Shown: in pieces, positions 46,180 to 55,671 of the stretch
Numbering within the stretch: the stretch's first letter is position 1
Layout: each line of letters starts with the position of its first letter
Origin: Pelomonas sp. BJYL3
Lineage (GTDB): Bacteria > Pseudomonadota > Gammaproteobacteria > Burkholderiales > Burkholderiaceae_C
Assembly: GCF_027257975.1 (NCBI RefSeq)
Contig: NZ_JANZKX010000004.1
Coordinates: 248,001-312,000, forward strand
Direction of reading: 5' to 3'
Length of the DNA: 64,000 bases
The notes under the pieces: model-generated
Seen by the model: only the letters and a program-made list of their open reading frames with translations
What the model was told of the DNA's origin: nothing
The model's database searches: none
Program-made: the position numbers and the translations under genes

Positions 46180-47331
46180 GTGAAGCTGATGAAGAAGACC
46201 CTGCTGGCGCTGGCCGGCACCGCCGCACTCATGGGCCAGGCCCTGGCCGACATCAACGTGGGCGTGACCGTCTCGGCCACCGGCCCGGCCGCCTCCCTGG
46301 GCATCCCCGAGAAGAACACCTTCACCCTGCTGCCCACCACCATCGCCGGGCAGAAGGTCAACTACATCGTGCTGGACGACGCCTCGGACACCACGACGGC
46401 CGTGGCCAACACCCGTAAGCTGATCACCGAGCACAAGGTCGACGTGGTCGTGGGCTCCACCGTGACGCCCAACAGCCTGGCCATGATCGACGCCGTGGCC
46501 GAGAGCCAGACGCCCATGATCTCCATGGCTGCCTCGGCCCGTATCGTCGAGCCCATCGACGCCAAGAAGCGCTGGGTCTTCAAGACGCCGCAGAACGACA
46601 TCATGATGGCCCTGGCCATCGCCTCGCACATGGCCAGCCAGGGCGTGAAGACGGTGGGCTTCGTGGGCTTCGCCGATGCCTACGGCGAGGGCTGGTACAA
46701 CGAGTTCAACAAGGTCGCCTCGACCAAGGGCCTGACCATCGTGGCCAACGAGCGCTACAACCGCACCGACACCTCGGTGACCGGCCAGGTGCTGAAGATC
46801 CTCGCCGCCAAGCCCGACGCCGTGCTGGTGGCCGGCAGCGGCACGCCCGCCGCCCTGCCCCAGAAGACGCTGAAGGAACGCGGCTACACCGGCAAGTTCT
46901 ACCAGACCCACGGCGTGGCCAACAACGACTTCCTGCGCGTGGGCGGCAAGGACGTGGAAGGCACCTTCCTGCCCTCGGGCCCGGTGCTGGTGGCCACGCA
47001 GCTGCCCGCCGATCACCCGGTCAAGAAGAGCGCCCTGGACTACGCGGCCAAGTACGAGGCCGCCTTCGGCAAGGGCTCCGTCTCGACCTTCGGCGGCCAT
47101 GCCTGGGACGCCGGCCAGCTGCTGCAGGCGGCCATCCCCGCCGCGGTCAAGAAGGCCCAGCCCGGCACGCCCGCCTTCCGTGCCGCCCTGCGCGACGCCC
47201 TGGAGGCCGTCAAGGAGATGCCCGGCGCGCACGGCGTGTTCAGCATGTCCGACAAGGACCACCTCGGCCTGGACCAGCGCGCCCGCGTGATGGTCAAGAT
47301 CGAGAACGGGACCTGGAAGTACCAGCCCTGA
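46180..47331 (+). CDS. Branched-chain-amino-acid-type ABC transporter substrate-binding protein
   Basis: The 383-residue protein has a Sec signal peptide (about 23 residues, ending QALA) and a LivJ/LivK-type periplasmic binding fold: INVGVTVSATGPAASLGIPEK at the start and GFADAYGEGWYNEF near 160. I use the GTG at 46180, because AAGGAG lies directly before it; the ATG three codons later is less well placed. No permease or ATPase is linked. Position behind paaR and before paaZ suggests binding of phenylacetate or a related aromatic acid, for an ABC system encoded elsewhere. A terminator follows. Confidence 0.88.
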   Translation: MKLMKKTLLALAGTAALMGQALADINVGVTVSATGPAASLGIPEKNTFTLLPTTIAGQKVNYIVLDDASDTTTAVANTRKLITEHKVDVVVGSTVTPNSLAMIDAVAESQTPMISMAASARIVEPIDAKKRWVFKTPQNDIMMALAIASHMASQGVKTVGFVGFADAYGEGWYNEFNKVASTKGLTIVANERYNRTDTSVTGQVLKILAAKPDAVLVAGSGTPAALPQKTLKERGYTGKFYQTHGVANNDFLRVGGKDVEGTFLPSGPVLVATQLPADHPVKKSALDYAAKYEAAFGKGSVSTFGGHAWDAGQLLQAAIPAAVKKAQPGTPAFRAALRDALEAVKEMPGAHGVFSMSDKDHLGLDQRARVMVKIENGTWKYQP

Positions 47332-47347
47332 TCCCTCTCTGAAGGCA

Positions 47348-47403
47348 GCGCTCCCCGGGAGCGCCGCCCCTCGAAACGCCCCGCAGCCGCGGGGCCTTTC
47401 TTT
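47348..47403 (+). terminator. Rho-independent terminator after the binding-protein gene
   Basis: A perfect hairpin GCGCTCC-CCG-GGAGCGC-like palindrome at 47348-47364 is followed by a second stem CCCCGC/GCGGGG (47379-47394, loop AGCC) and CCTTTCTTT. The second hairpin with its T-rich tail should end the paaG-led transcript, at least in part, before paaZ. Confidence 0.8.
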
Positions 47404-47436
47404 CACCCATTCCCAGTCGATTCCGGAGGAGCCGCC

Positions 47437-49491
47437 ATGAGCGCCAACGTCCCTGTTCTTCAAAGCCTGATCGCCGGCCGCTGGGTCGGCAGCCAGGCCG
47501 CACGCGGCCTGCACAGCGCGCTCAACGGTCGCCTCATCGCCCAGACGCATGCCGAGAGCCTGGACTTCGGCGAAAGCCTCGCCTACGCCCGGGGTCAGGC
47601 CTTGCCTGCCCTGCTGAAGTCGACCTTCCAGCAGCGCGCCGCCACGCTCAAGGCCCTGGCCGCCTACCTGATGGAGCGCAAGGAGCAGCTCTACGCGATC
47701 TCCGTGCACACCGGCGGCACGCGCCCGGACAACTGGATCGACATCGAGGGCGGCATCGGCACCCTCTACGCCTACGCCTCCATGGGCCGCCGCGAGCTGC
47801 CCTCCAGCAATGTGGTCCACGAGGGTCCGGCCCAGCAGCTGGGCAAGGAAGGCCATTTCTGGGGCAGCCACGTGCTGGTGCCCAAGCGTGGCGTGGCCGT
47901 GCACATCAACGCCTTCAACTTCCCCATGTGGGGCATGCTGGAGAAGTTCGCCCCCACCTTCCTGGCGGGCATGCCCAGCATCGTCAAGCCGGCCACCGCC
48001 ACGAGCTATGTGGCCGAGGCCTGCGTGCGCCTGATCCAGGAGAGCGGCCTGCTGCCCGAGGGCGCGCTGCAGCTCATCGTCGGCAGCTCGGGCGACCTGC
48101 TGGACCGTCTGGAGGAGACCGACGTCGTCACCTTCACCGGCTCGGCCGACACCGCCGCCATGCTGCGCGTCAACAAGAACCTGATCGCGCGCTCCATCCC
48201 CTTCAACGCCGAGGCCGACAGCCTCAACTGCGCCATCCTCGCCCCGGACGTCACGCCGGACGACCCCGAGTTCGAGCTCTTCGTCAAGGAAGTGGCCAAG
48301 GAGATGAGCGCCAAGGCCGGCCAGAAGTGCACGGCCATCCGCCGCGCCATCGTGCCGCGCCATCTGGTGGACGCCGTGGGCGAGAAGCTGCGCGAGCGGC
48401 TCTCCAAGATCAAGGTGGGCGACCCCGCCGTCGAGGGCGTGCGCATGGGCGCGCTGGCCTCGCGCGAGCAGCAGGACGACGTCACCGAGCGCGTGGCCCT
48501 TCTTTCGCAAGGCAATGAGGTGCTGCTGAGCGCCCGCGACGGCTTCGCGCCTGTGGGCGAGGGCGTGGCAGAGGGTGCCTTCTTCGCGCCGACGCTGCTG
48601 CTGTGCCGCAACCCCCTGGCCAACGAGACGGTGCACAGCGTCGAGGCCTTCGGGCCCGTGTCCACGCTGATGCCCTACGAGGACTTCGACGAGGCGCTGA
48701 CCCTGGCCGCCAAGGGCCGCGGCAGCCTGGTGGGCTCGGTCATCACCAAGACGCCGGCCCTGGCCGCGCAAGCGGTGATGCATGCCGGCGCCTTCCATGG
48801 CCGCATCCACGTGCTGGACCGCGACGCCGCCAAGGAATCCACCGGCCATGGCTCGCCCCTGCCCATGCTCAAGCACGGCGGCCCGGGCCGTGCCGGCGGC
48901 GGCGAGGAGCTGGGCGGCATCCGCGCCGTCAAGCACTACCTGCAGCGCGTGGCCGTGCAGGGCTCGCCCACCATGCTGACCGCCATCACCGGCGAGTACC
49001 AGCGCGGCGGCAAGGTGCAGGAAGACGTGGTCCACCCCTTCCGCAAGTATTTCGAGGAGATCCAGGTCGGCGACTCGCTGCTCACGCACCGCCGCACCGT
49101 CAGCGAGGCGGACATCGTCAACTTCGGCGGCGTCTCGGGGGACTACTTCTACATGCACTTCGACGAGGTCGCGGCCAAGGACACGCAGTTCGGCCAGCGC
49201 ATCGCGCATGGCTACTTCGTGCTGTCGGCTGCCGCCGGCCTGTTCGTCTCGCCCGCGCCGGGCCCCGTGCTGGCCAACTACGGCCTGGACACCCTGCGCT
49301 TCGTGAACCCCGTGGCCATCGGCGACACCATCCAGGCCCGCCTCACCTGCAAGCGCCGCATTGACCGAGGCAACCGCCCGGACCAGCCGCCGCAGGGCGT
49401 GGTGGCCTGGGACGTGCAGGTGATGAACCAGCGCGGCGAACTGGTCGCCAGCTACGACATCCTGACCCTGGTCGCGAAGAAGAACGGCTGA
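47437..49491 (+). CDS. paaZ: Oxepin-CoA hydrolase/3-oxo-5,6-dehydrosuberyl-CoA semialdehyde dehydrogenase
   Basis: The 684-residue bifunctional enzyme opens the oxepin-CoA ring and oxidises the resulting aldehyde with NADP+. The N-terminal aldehyde dehydrogenase domain has [17 protein letters not shown] near 150-166 and the catalytic Cys in [13 protein letters not shown] near 295. The C-terminal MaoC-type hotdog domain, from about 530, has the hydratase D/H pair in [15 protein letters not shown] and [20 protein letters not shown] precedes the ATG. It lies behind a terminator, so it may have its own promoter in the roughly 30 bp available or depend on read-through. Confidence 0.95.
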   Translation: MSANVPVLQSLIAGRWVGSQAARGLHSALNGRLIAQTHAESLDFGESLAYARGQALPALLKSTFQQRAATLKALAAYLMERKEQLYAISVHTGGTRPDNWIDIEGGIGTLYAYASMGRRELPSSNVVHEGPAQQLGKEGHFWGSHVLVPKRGVAVHINAFNFPMWGMLEKFAPTFLAGMPSIVKPATATSYVAEACVRLIQESGLLPEGALQLIVGSSGDLLDRLEETDVVTFTGSADTAAMLRVNKNLIARSIPFNAEADSLNCAILAPDVTPDDPEFELFVKEVAKEMSAKAGQKCTAIRRAIVPRHLVDAVGEKLRERLSKIKVGDPAVEGVRMGALASREQQDDVTERVALLSQGNEVLLSARDGFAPVGEGVAEGAFFAPTLLLCRNPLANETVHSVEAFGPVSTLMPYEDFDEALTLAAKGRGSLVGSVITKTPALAAQAVMHAGAFHGRIHVLDRDAAKESTGHGSPLPMLKHGGPGRAGGGEELGGIRAVKHYLQRVAVQGSPTMLTAITGEYQRGGKVQEDVVHPFRKYFEEIQVGDSLLTHRRTVSEADIVNFGGVSGDYFYMHFDEVAAKDTQFGQRIAHGYFVLSAAAGLFVSPAPGPVLANYGLDTLRFVNPVAIGDTIQARLTCKRRIDRGNRPDQPPQGVVAWDVQVMNQRGELVASYDILTLVAKKNG

Positions 49492-49511
49492 TCACGCCAG
49501 GCGCCGGGGGC

Positions 49512-50288
49512 TCAGGCCCTCGGCACCAGCCGGATCTCGAAGAGCTGCGGCCAGAGCTTGCCGGTCACAAAGAGGCGCTTGGCCGCAGCGTCGTAGGCGA
49601 TGCCGTTGAGCACGTCGGCCTGGCGCGCCTGCGCCTGCGGGAGCAGGCCGCGCAGGTCGATCCAGCCGCGCACCTGGCCGCTCATCGGGTCGATGCGGGC
49701 GATGACGTCCTGCTGCCAGACATTGGCCCAGACCTGGCCGTCCACCCACTCCAGCTCGTTGAGCTGATCCAGCGGGCGGCCCAGGGCGCTCACGGAGATG
49801 CGGCGCACTTCCTTCATCGTGGCCGGATCCAGGAAGCGCAGCTGCGCCGTGCCGTCGCTCAGGATGAGCTGCTCGCCGTTGTGCGTCAGGCCCCAGCCCT
49901 CGCCGGCATAGCGGAACTCACGCTTGCGCTTGAGCGTCTTGAGGTCCCACACGAAGCCGATCTGGGACTTCCAGGTGAGGCTGAAGATCTCGTCTCCGAC
50001 GATGGTCATGCCCTCGCCGAAATGCTCGGCCGGCACGTCGACCTTCTGCAGCACGCGGCCGTCCACCAGGTTGACTCGGCGGATCGTGCTCTGCCCCTCC
50101 AGCCCGGTGCTTTCGTAGAGATGCCCACCGTGCCACTCCAGCCCCTGGGTGAAGGCGCCGGGGTCATGCGGGTAGGCCTTGACCACCGCCGCGCCCCACA
50201 CGGGCAGGGCAATGCGCTGGGCCCGGGCCGCGCCCAGGCCGCCGGCAGCCAGCAGGGAAAGCAGGAGGTCACGTCTGCGAAGGGTCAT
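49512..50288 (-). CDS. Exported glutaminyl-peptide cyclotransferase (plant/bacterial type)
   Basis: The 258-residue protein has a twin-arginine-like signal, LRRRDLLLSLLAAGGLG, cleaved after ARA near 23. A five-bladed beta-propeller of the Glu_cyclase_2 family (PF05096) follows: PHDPGAFTQGLEWHGGHLYESTG near 39-61 and the EGMTIVGDEIFSLTWK segment near 91-106 hold the conserved active-site residues. Such enzymes convert N-terminal glutamine of peptides or proteins to pyroglutamate. It is monocistronic, and convergent with paaZ. Confidence 0.88.
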   Translation of the reverse strand: MTLRRRDLLLSLLAAGGLGAARAQRIALPVWGAAVVKAYPHDPGAFTQGLEWHGGHLYESTGLEGQSTIRRVNLVDGRVLQKVDVPAEHFGEGMTIVGDEIFSLTWKSQIGFVWDLKTLKRKREFRYAGEGWGLTHNGEQLILSDGTAQLRFLDPATMKEVRRISVSALGRPLDQLNELEWVDGQVWANVWQQDVIARIDPMSGQVRGWIDLRGLLPQAQARQADVLNGIAYDAAAKRLFVTGKLWPQLFEIRLVPRA

Positions 50289-50379
50289 GGGGCGTCACTC
50301 GGCAAATCGGAAGGCGGGGCTATTGTCGCGGTTGCGCTGTGGCCACGCCTCGCCGGGCCCTTCTTCTGACCCGTCGCGA

Positions 50380-50613
50380 TCACTTCCTTTCGTAGGTGAT
50401 CTTCTTGCTGCCGCCCTCGCAGCTGCCGATGACCTTGACCTCACCGGCCTTGTCGTTCTCGACCACGGTCAGGGTGTAGTTCTTGACGCCCTTCTCGTCG
50501 AGCTTGGCGGCGATCTCGGCCTTCAGCTCCTCGCAAGGCTTGGCGGCGGCGTAGGCGGGGGCGGCCAGCACGGCGCCCAGCAGGGCCAGGGTCAGGGTCA
50601 GGTTCTTGTTCAT
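50380..50613 (-). CDS. DUF1161-like small periplasmic protein
   Basis: The 77-residue protein has a signal peptide, MNKNLTLTLALLGAVLAAP, cleaved after AYA near 22. The mature domain of about 55 residues has CEELKAEIAAKLDEKGVKNYTL and ends in VIGSCEGGSKKITYER, with two cysteines that probably form a disulfide. This is the DUF1161 pattern. The ribosome site GAGGAG decides the start; a longer frame upstream lacks one. The function is unknown. The domain is often found as a small stress-inducible envelope protein. Confidence 0.85.
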   Translation of the reverse strand: MNKNLTLTLALLGAVLAAPAYAAAKPCEELKAEIAAKLDEKGVKNYTLTVVENDKAGEVKVIGSCEGGSKKITYERK

Positions 50614-50757
50614 GGCGTGCTCCTCAAAGGACTGGCGGGACATTCCGCCGCCCGCGCATTGTCCGGACACCCGGCGGCACTTCGTGGTCACAGGGCCTCA
50701 CACCCTTGGGGGGCTGGCGCGAGGAGCCGGGAGGCCCTGCTGAGGTGCTGTAGCGGG

Positions 50758-51516
50758 CTACTGCGGCACGGGCGGCACGGGCGGCACCGGCGACGGGACG
50801 GAAACGTCCTTGTACTGCGCCGCCACCTCCTCGCTGGCGCGGCGGATGAAGCCGCTGCGCTCCAGCTCGCGCAGAGCCTGCGTGAGGGGTGCCAGCAGGG
50901 CTTCATGCCGGCGGTGCAGGTAGTGAAAGACCGGGAAGCTGGCCAGCGGCGGCTGCAGCTGGACCACGCCCTGGATGCCGTGCTGGCGCAGGCTGGCCAG
51001 GCCGGAGAGGCGGTTGGACAAGACCAGGTCCGAGCGGTCCAGCTCCATCTTCACGAAGGCCTGCTGCAGCGTGGCCACAGGCTCCAGCTGCATGCCCTTC
51101 GTGTTCTCCTCGATGATCTTGATGCCCTTGACGAAGCCCAGGCGATAGGGCCGCAGGCTCTCCCAGCCCTGCACCTTGAAGTTCCAGCGGCGGGAGAAGG
51201 CCACGATCTCGTACTGCACCAGCGCCACGGGCACCCGCAGCAGATTGGGGTAGAGCTGCTCGATGCCGGCGCGGCGGTAGAGCTCGCCGTCGGTCTCGCC
51301 CGTGTTGGCGCTGATGAGGGAGCGCTCGCCGGGCATGCCCAGCACCTGGAGATCACGGCCCAGCTGGCGGTAGGCCTCGCGCAGCACGCGTTCGGCCACC
51401 TGGGTGGCCGGGTCCTGCTCCAGCAGGGTGGAGATCCGAAGGGGAGGCTCCCCGGCGAAGGCCAGGGGAACGCAGCAGCAGCTGAGGGCCAGGACGGCGT
51501 GGCGGCGCGAGGTCAT
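50758..51516 (-). CDS. Periplasmic solute-binding-like protein (SBP_bac_3 type)
   Basis: The 252-residue protein has a signal peptide (about 21 residues, ending AFA). The fold resembles family 3 amino-acid binding proteins: LRISTLLEQDPATQVAERVLREAY at the start, LYRRAGIEQLYPNLLRVPVALV near 80-101 and YRLGFVKGIKIIEE near 122-135. No transporter genes adjoin, so it may be a signalling or sensing protein rather than a transport component. The C-terminus ends in a short Pro/Val-rich tail (VPSPVPPVPPVP), which is unusual. The start at 51516 is set by the signal peptide. Confidence 0.75.
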   Translation of the reverse strand: MTSRRHAVLALSCCCVPLAFAGEPPLRISTLLEQDPATQVAERVLREAYRQLGRDLQVLGMPGERSLISANTGETDGELYRRAGIEQLYPNLLRVPVALVQYEIVAFSRRWNFKVQGWESLRPYRLGFVKGIKIIEENTKGMQLEPVATLQQAFVKMELDRSDLVLSNRLSGLASLRQHGIQGVVQLQPPLASFPVFHYLHRRHEALLAPLTQALRELERSGFIRRASEEVAAQYKDVSVPSPVPPVPPVPQ

Positions 51517-51600
51517 GCGGGCGATCCAGGCGGTGGTGCCTGAGCATAGCCCAGCGGCGGCGCCACCGCCGCCCAAATCAGACGTGGAATTGATCCCGGC

Positions 51601-53685
51601 TCAACGGCCCTGCATTTCCTTCAGCAGGGTGCCGGCGCCGTAGATCTTGTCCATGGCCTCGGCAATGGCCGCGGCGTTCACGGCCACGGTGCGGTTGCGT
51701 GCCGTCTCGAACCAGTAGGCGCCGCCGATGGAATGGATGTTGCCGTCGAAGACCAGGCCCACCAGCTCGCCCCGCGCATTGAGCATGGGGCTGCCGCTGT
51801 TGCCGCCGATGATGTCATTGGTGCTGACGAGGTTGAAGGGCTTGGTCTGGTCGAGCTTGTCCCGGGCGGCCAGCCAGGAGGCCGGCAGCGCGAAGGGCTC
51901 GGCGCCGGTGGCACGCTCGTAGGTGCCGCCCAGGGTGGTGAAGGGCGGCACCTGGGTGTCGCCTTCCTTCCAGCCCTCGACCTTGCCGTAGGACAGGCGC
52001 AGGGTGAAGGTGGCGTCGGGGTAGACCTTGGGACCGGTCATCGCGAAGCGCGCCTGGGCGACCCGCTCCGAGTTCTTCTGGATCACCGACTCCACCTCGC
52101 GCTCATAGCGCTGGCGCAGGGCCCGCGACTGCTCGTCCACCGCCAGGGCCAGGCGGATGAAGGGGTCCTGGCTCTGGCGCACCGCGGCCATGCCGCCTTC
52201 CCAGAGGGCCTTGCGCTGGGCGATGTCGGCCAGCTGGCTGCCGTCGACGAGGCGGGCGGCCAGCTGCTCGGGCGAGTCCTTGCCCAGCACCTGCTTGACC
52301 ACCGGCGCGTCGGCGCCCAGGTGCTCGCGCATCTTCTCCAGCGAGTAGCTCAGCTTGAACTTCTCGAAGGCCGGGTAGACCGGCGCCGGCGAGAAGAGCT
52401 GGGCCTCGACGGCGGGCAGGCCAGCCTCGGCGAACTCGGGCAGGCGATCGGCATCGGGCTTGCTGCGCTCGGCGGCGCCGCGCACCAGGGTGCGGGCAAT
52501 GCCGAAGAGCTGGCTGTTGAAGGCGCGGCCACCTTCCAGCTGGTTGTTCAGCGTGCGGTAGCTGCGGTAGTTCTGCAGGGCCTGGGCGATGGCGTCCCAG
52601 GCGCCGGCGGACGGCTTCAGCGCTGGCTGCCGGGCCACGAAGGCGCGCAGCCGGGCCTCGTCCGCCCGCTTGGCGGCCATCAGGGAGGCTTCGTTGAGGG
52701 CGGCCAGCTGGCCCCTGAGCACCTTGATGCCGTTCTCCACGTAGAACAGCTCGGCATTGGCCATGCGGGCCTGCTCCTCGCCCTGGGTGCGGTACTGGGC
52801 CAGGCGGCCGCGGTACTCGGACATGTCCACCAGGGTCTCGGGCAGGCGCTGGGCGCGCAGCTGCTCGAGCTGCGCCACGGTCAGCGTGCGCTGCGTGGAG
52901 CCGGGATGGCCGGTCACGAAGACCGCCTCGCCCGCGGCCGGGCCCTGGGTGTTGACCGGGAAGAAGTCCTTCACCGCAGCGGGCTGGCCGTTCTCGTAGA
53001 CGCGCAGCAGGCCCATGTCCAGGTCATAGCGCGGGAAGTTGAAGTTGTCCGGGTCGCCGCCGAAGAAGGCGATGGACTGCTCCGGCGCGAAGGCCAGGCG
53101 CACGTCCTGGAAGCGGTGGTAGCGGTAGAGCTTGTACTGGCCGCCGTGGTAGAGGTCGACGAGGTCGCAGCGCTGGGTCTTGCTGTCGGCGCCCACGCAG
53201 CTGGCGGTCAGCTGTGCCCGGATGGCGTTGAAGGCCTTGGTGAAGGCCTCGCCCTCGCGACCGCGCGTGGCGGCCTTCACCTGATCGGTGACGTCAGTGA
53301 TGGCCTCAAGGCGGTTGACCTCCATGGCGGGGCAGGCCTTCTCCTCGTCCCGGGTCCGGGCCAGGAAGCCGTTCTTCATGAAGTCCTTGTCCGCGCTGGA
53401 GAGCTGCTCCACGCACTCGGCCACGCAGTGGTGGTTGGTCAGCACCAGGCCCTGCGGGGAGACGAAGCTGCCGGAGCAACCGCCGGCCAGGCGGGCCGAG
53501 CCGCGCATGGCCTTGCCCAGCCAGGCCGCATCGGGCGCGAAGCCCACCTGCTGGCGCATGAGGGCGGTGGGCGGGTTGTCCAGGGTCCACATGCCTTCGG
53601 CGGCCTGGGCCAGCAACGGGCTCAGCAGCAGGCTGGTCACGAGGGCCAGGTGGGTGGGGCGGCAGGAGGGCTTGGGCAGTCGCAT
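51601..53685 (-). CDS. S46-family dipeptidyl-peptidase (DPP7/DPP11 type)
   Basis: The 694-residue exported protein removes dipeptides from oligopeptide N-termini in the periplasm. It has a signal peptide (about 28 residues, ending AQA) and the catalytic histidine in VLTNHHCVAECV at 85-86. The nucleophile is S630 in GGNSGSPML, and the mature N-terminus starts EGMWTLDNPP, as in S46 enzymes. Length is normal for the family. The P1 preference (hydrophobic versus acidic) depends on one position I cannot assign with certainty. The frame stays open far upstream of 53685 in non-similar sequence. It is divergent from the Cys-rich-tailed gene. Confidence 0.92.
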   Translation of the reverse strand: MRLPKPSCRPTHLALVTSLLLSPLLAQAAEGMWTLDNPPTALMRQQVGFAPDAAWLGKAMRGSARLAGGCSGSFVSPQGLVLTNHHCVAECVEQLSSADKDFMKNGFLARTRDEEKACPAMEVNRLEAITDVTDQVKAATRGREGEAFTKAFNAIRAQLTASCVGADSKTQRCDLVDLYHGGQYKLYRYHRFQDVRLAFAPEQSIAFFGGDPDNFNFPRYDLDMGLLRVYENGQPAAVKDFFPVNTQGPAAGEAVFVTGHPGSTQRTLTVAQLEQLRAQRLPETLVDMSEYRGRLAQYRTQGEEQARMANAELFYVENGIKVLRGQLAALNEASLMAAKRADEARLRAFVARQPALKPSAGAWDAIAQALQNYRSYRTLNNQLEGGRAFNSQLFGIARTLVRGAAERSKPDADRLPEFAEAGLPAVEAQLFSPAPVYPAFEKFKLSYSLEKMREHLGADAPVVKQVLGKDSPEQLAARLVDGSQLADIAQRKALWEGGMAAVRQSQDPFIRLALAVDEQSRALRQRYEREVESVIQKNSERVAQARFAMTGPKVYPDATFTLRLSYGKVEGWKEGDTQVPPFTTLGGTYERATGAEPFALPASWLAARDKLDQTKPFNLVSTNDIIGGNSGSPMLNARGELVGLVFDGNIHSIGGAYWFETARNRTVAVNAAAIAEAMDKIYGAGTLLKEMQGR

Positions 53686-53850
53686 GGTGGGTCTCGGCAT
53701 GTCCGTGAGGTGCGGCCATTGTGGGAGCCGCCTTGCACCAGGCCGGAAGCCATGGTCGGCAGCCCGGCCTTTCCCAGGGAAAACACCGGGCGGACTGTGG
53801 GCCTGACGCGTCATGATGCGCGCAGCCAAACGGTCAGCTCTTCCCTTTTC

Positions 53851-54705
53851 ATGACGGTCCCTGCCGCCACCCCCACCCTTCTCCAGCGCTGGACGGCCTG
53901 GCACGAACGCCGCAGCGCGGTCCGGGCCCGCCAGCAGCTGCAGCGTCGCTGCCCCCAGGCCTTGGCCCTTCAGCAGCGCCTGCCCTCGCGCCTGCATGCG
54001 GCCTGGCTGGAGCATGCCGCCGATGAATTCCCCGGCCTGCCCAGCCGGGAGGCCGACTGGCTGCTGGCTTCCACCGGGCTGATGCAGTTCTTCCTGGCCG
54101 CCGCGCGGACCGACGGCCCCTGCGCCCTGCCGAGCCGGGCGGCGGACGCCGTCTGGCACGCCTGGCTGCACTGGGATGCCACCGGCCTGGCCGCCTTGCA
54201 GCACGAGCGCCTGGGCCGCGAGGTGCCCCATCTGAAGGAGGCGCAGCTGCCGGGCCCGCTGGACCATGCGCTGAGCCGCTGCTATGCCGCCTGCTGCCGC
54301 GCCGAGCAGCTCAATCCTCTGGACGGTCGCCTGCCCCTGGTCTTCGAGCTCGACCGCCTCCTGCGCATGCCGGGCGGCTGGCACTACGCCTGGCACAAGG
54401 GCCTGCGATGCCTGAGCCACCAAGTGCTGGATGTCGACGGCGATCCGCGCGGCCGCACCCAGCTGCACGCCGTGCATGGCGCCAGCCTGCTGGGCCTGGG
54501 CCTGCTGACCGCCTCCGAGCAGGCCTCCTGGCAACAGCAGCTGGATCGCCTGGGCCGCCAGGCTGATGCCCGGGCCCGCGGCGAATCGGGCGGGTCTGGC
54601 AGCAGCTGTGGCAGCTCCTGCGGGACCGACACCAGCAGCAGCGCCTGTGATGCCGGCAGCAGCTGCGGCAGCTCCTGTGGCAGCTCCTGCGGCGGCGGCG
54701 ACTGA
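53851..54705 (+). CDS. Protein of unknown function with a SSCG-repeat Cys-rich tail
   Basis: The 284-residue protein has no signal peptide. The body, at about 1-245, is helical, with DAVWHAWLHWDATGLAALQHERLG near 94-117, and recalls the glycine-rich-domain (DUF1399-like) proteins with a conserved WH pair; this resemblance is weak. The last 40 residues hold eight cysteines in a Ser/Gly-rich array (SSCGSSCG, then ACDAG, then three SSCG/SCGG units), ending in GGGD. Such tails could bind a metal or be modified. I start it at the ATG at 53851, as the same frame stays open antisense to the S46 gene for 2 kb upstream without meaning. Confidence 0.75.
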   Translation: MTVPAATPTLLQRWTAWHERRSAVRARQQLQRRCPQALALQQRLPSRLHAAWLEHAADEFPGLPSREADWLLASTGLMQFFLAAARTDGPCALPSRAADAVWHAWLHWDATGLAALQHERLGREVPHLKEAQLPGPLDHALSRCYAACCRAEQLNPLDGRLPLVFELDRLLRMPGGWHYAWHKGLRCLSHQVLDVDGDPRGRTQLHAVHGASLLGLGLLTASEQASWQQQLDRLGRQADARARGESGGSGSSCGSSCGTDTSSSACDAGSSCGSSCGSSCGGGD

Positions 54706-54777
54706 AGCCCGCGCCGCCCCTGCCCGCTCCGTCCCTCACCTTCCCTCGCCTTCCATGTGCCGGCTGCGCCGGGCATT

Positions 54778-54805
54778 AAAAAACCCCGCCGGGGCGGGGT
54801 TCTTT
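54778..54805. terminator. Bidirectional Rho-independent terminator
   Basis: CCCCGCC-GG-GGCGGGG with flanking AA/TT makes a 9-bp stem. On the minus strand it is followed by T6, 17 bp beyond the PEP-CTERM stop; on the plus strand by TTCTTT, so it can also end the Cys-rich-tail gene. Confidence 0.88.
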
Positions 54806-54821
54806 GGGAGCGGTCCGCCGA

Positions 54822-55610
54822 TCAGGCGCGACGGCGACGGGCCATGCCCAGGCCAGCCAGGGCCAGGCCAGCCAGCGCCAGCGAACCGGGTTCCGGCACA
54901 CCGCTGCTGCCCGAGAAGGAGCGGGCCTCGATGAACACGCCGGAGTCGTAGTTGGCATCACCCACGTCCAGCACGCGGAATTCGAAGGTGTTGACCGAAC
55001 CGGCCAGCAGCGAGGCCGAGGCGGTCAGGACCGTCGTCAGACCGTCGTACTGGATGTCCAGCTTGTTGCTGGGGCAGCCGGTGATGGCGCTGTTGTTGCG
55101 GTAGTAGCTGTCGTTGATGCCGCAGTTGACGTTGTTGATCGACACCTCGGTGCCGCTGCCGGGCAGCTTGGCAATGTTCACGCCGTTGAGCAGGAGCTCG
55201 AAGCGGTCGTTGAAGCGCGAGCCCACGTACTCGTTGTATTCCTCCGAGCCGAAGACATAGCGGAAGAACACGGCGCCGGTGGCCGAGGTGAAGTCGAACT
55301 TCAGCGACGAATAGGTGCCTGCACCGGTGCAGTTGCCGGCATTGTTCGGGCCAGCCACGCAGCTGGTGGTGCCCGTGGTCAGCACGATGCCCTTGTCAAA
55401 GCCGACGCTGGCGGTGCCACCGGTGAAGGTGCCAGCCGAACCGGCCGGAGCATCGGTGCTGAAGACGGCGTTGCTGATGCTGATGCCGGAACCGGCGATG
55501 GCCGTGGCCAGGGCCACTGCATTCGAGGACTGGCTCACCACCGGGGTGGCGAAGGCCACGGAACAAGTCACCAGGGTCGCGGCGGCGACGGCCAGTTTGC
55601 GGAAAGACAT
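54822..55610 (-). CDS. PEP-CTERM sorted extracellular protein
   Basis: The 262-residue protein has a Sec signal peptide (about 22 residues, ending AFA) and a beta-rich body with the choice-of-anchor L pattern, including VFFRYVFGSEEYNEYVGSRFND. The C-terminal PEP-CTERM sorting signal has VPEPGSLALAGLALAGLG followed by MARRRRA. Exosortase should cleave it and release it to the cell surface; no exosortase or polysaccharide genes are in the window. Codon use is less GC-rich and Asn/Ser/Thr-rich, which is normal for this class. A perfect sigma-54 -24/-12 promoter lies 62-77 bp upstream. Confidence 0.93.
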   Translation of the reverse strand: MSFRKLAVAAATLVTCSVAFATPVVSQSSNAVALATAIAGSGISISNAVFSTDAPAGSAGTFTGGTASVGFDKGIVLTTGTTSCVAGPNNAGNCTGAGTYSSLKFDFTSATGAVFFRYVFGSEEYNEYVGSRFNDRFELLLNGVNIAKLPGSGTEVSINNVNCGINDSYYRNNSAITGCPSNKLDIQYDGLTTVLTASASLLAGSVNTFEFRVLDVGDANYDSGVFIEARSFSGSSGVPEPGSLALAGLALAGLGMARRRRA

Positions 55611-55671
55611 GCGAAAACCCCTCAGTATTGTTGAGCTTGATGCTCTGATGTAACGAAATCCGATCTAAAAA

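Noticed and set aside
46021-49209. 1062-residue open frame antisense to paaZ and the binding-protein gene
   Set aside because: Composition is dominated by Gly, Ala, His and Gln; both opposite-strand proteins are full-length known enzymes or fit a known fold.
51733-53850. Upstream part of a 990-residue open frame that ends in the Cys-rich-tailed protein
   Set aside because: This part is antisense to the S46 peptidase and has shadow composition; the real gene starts at 53851.
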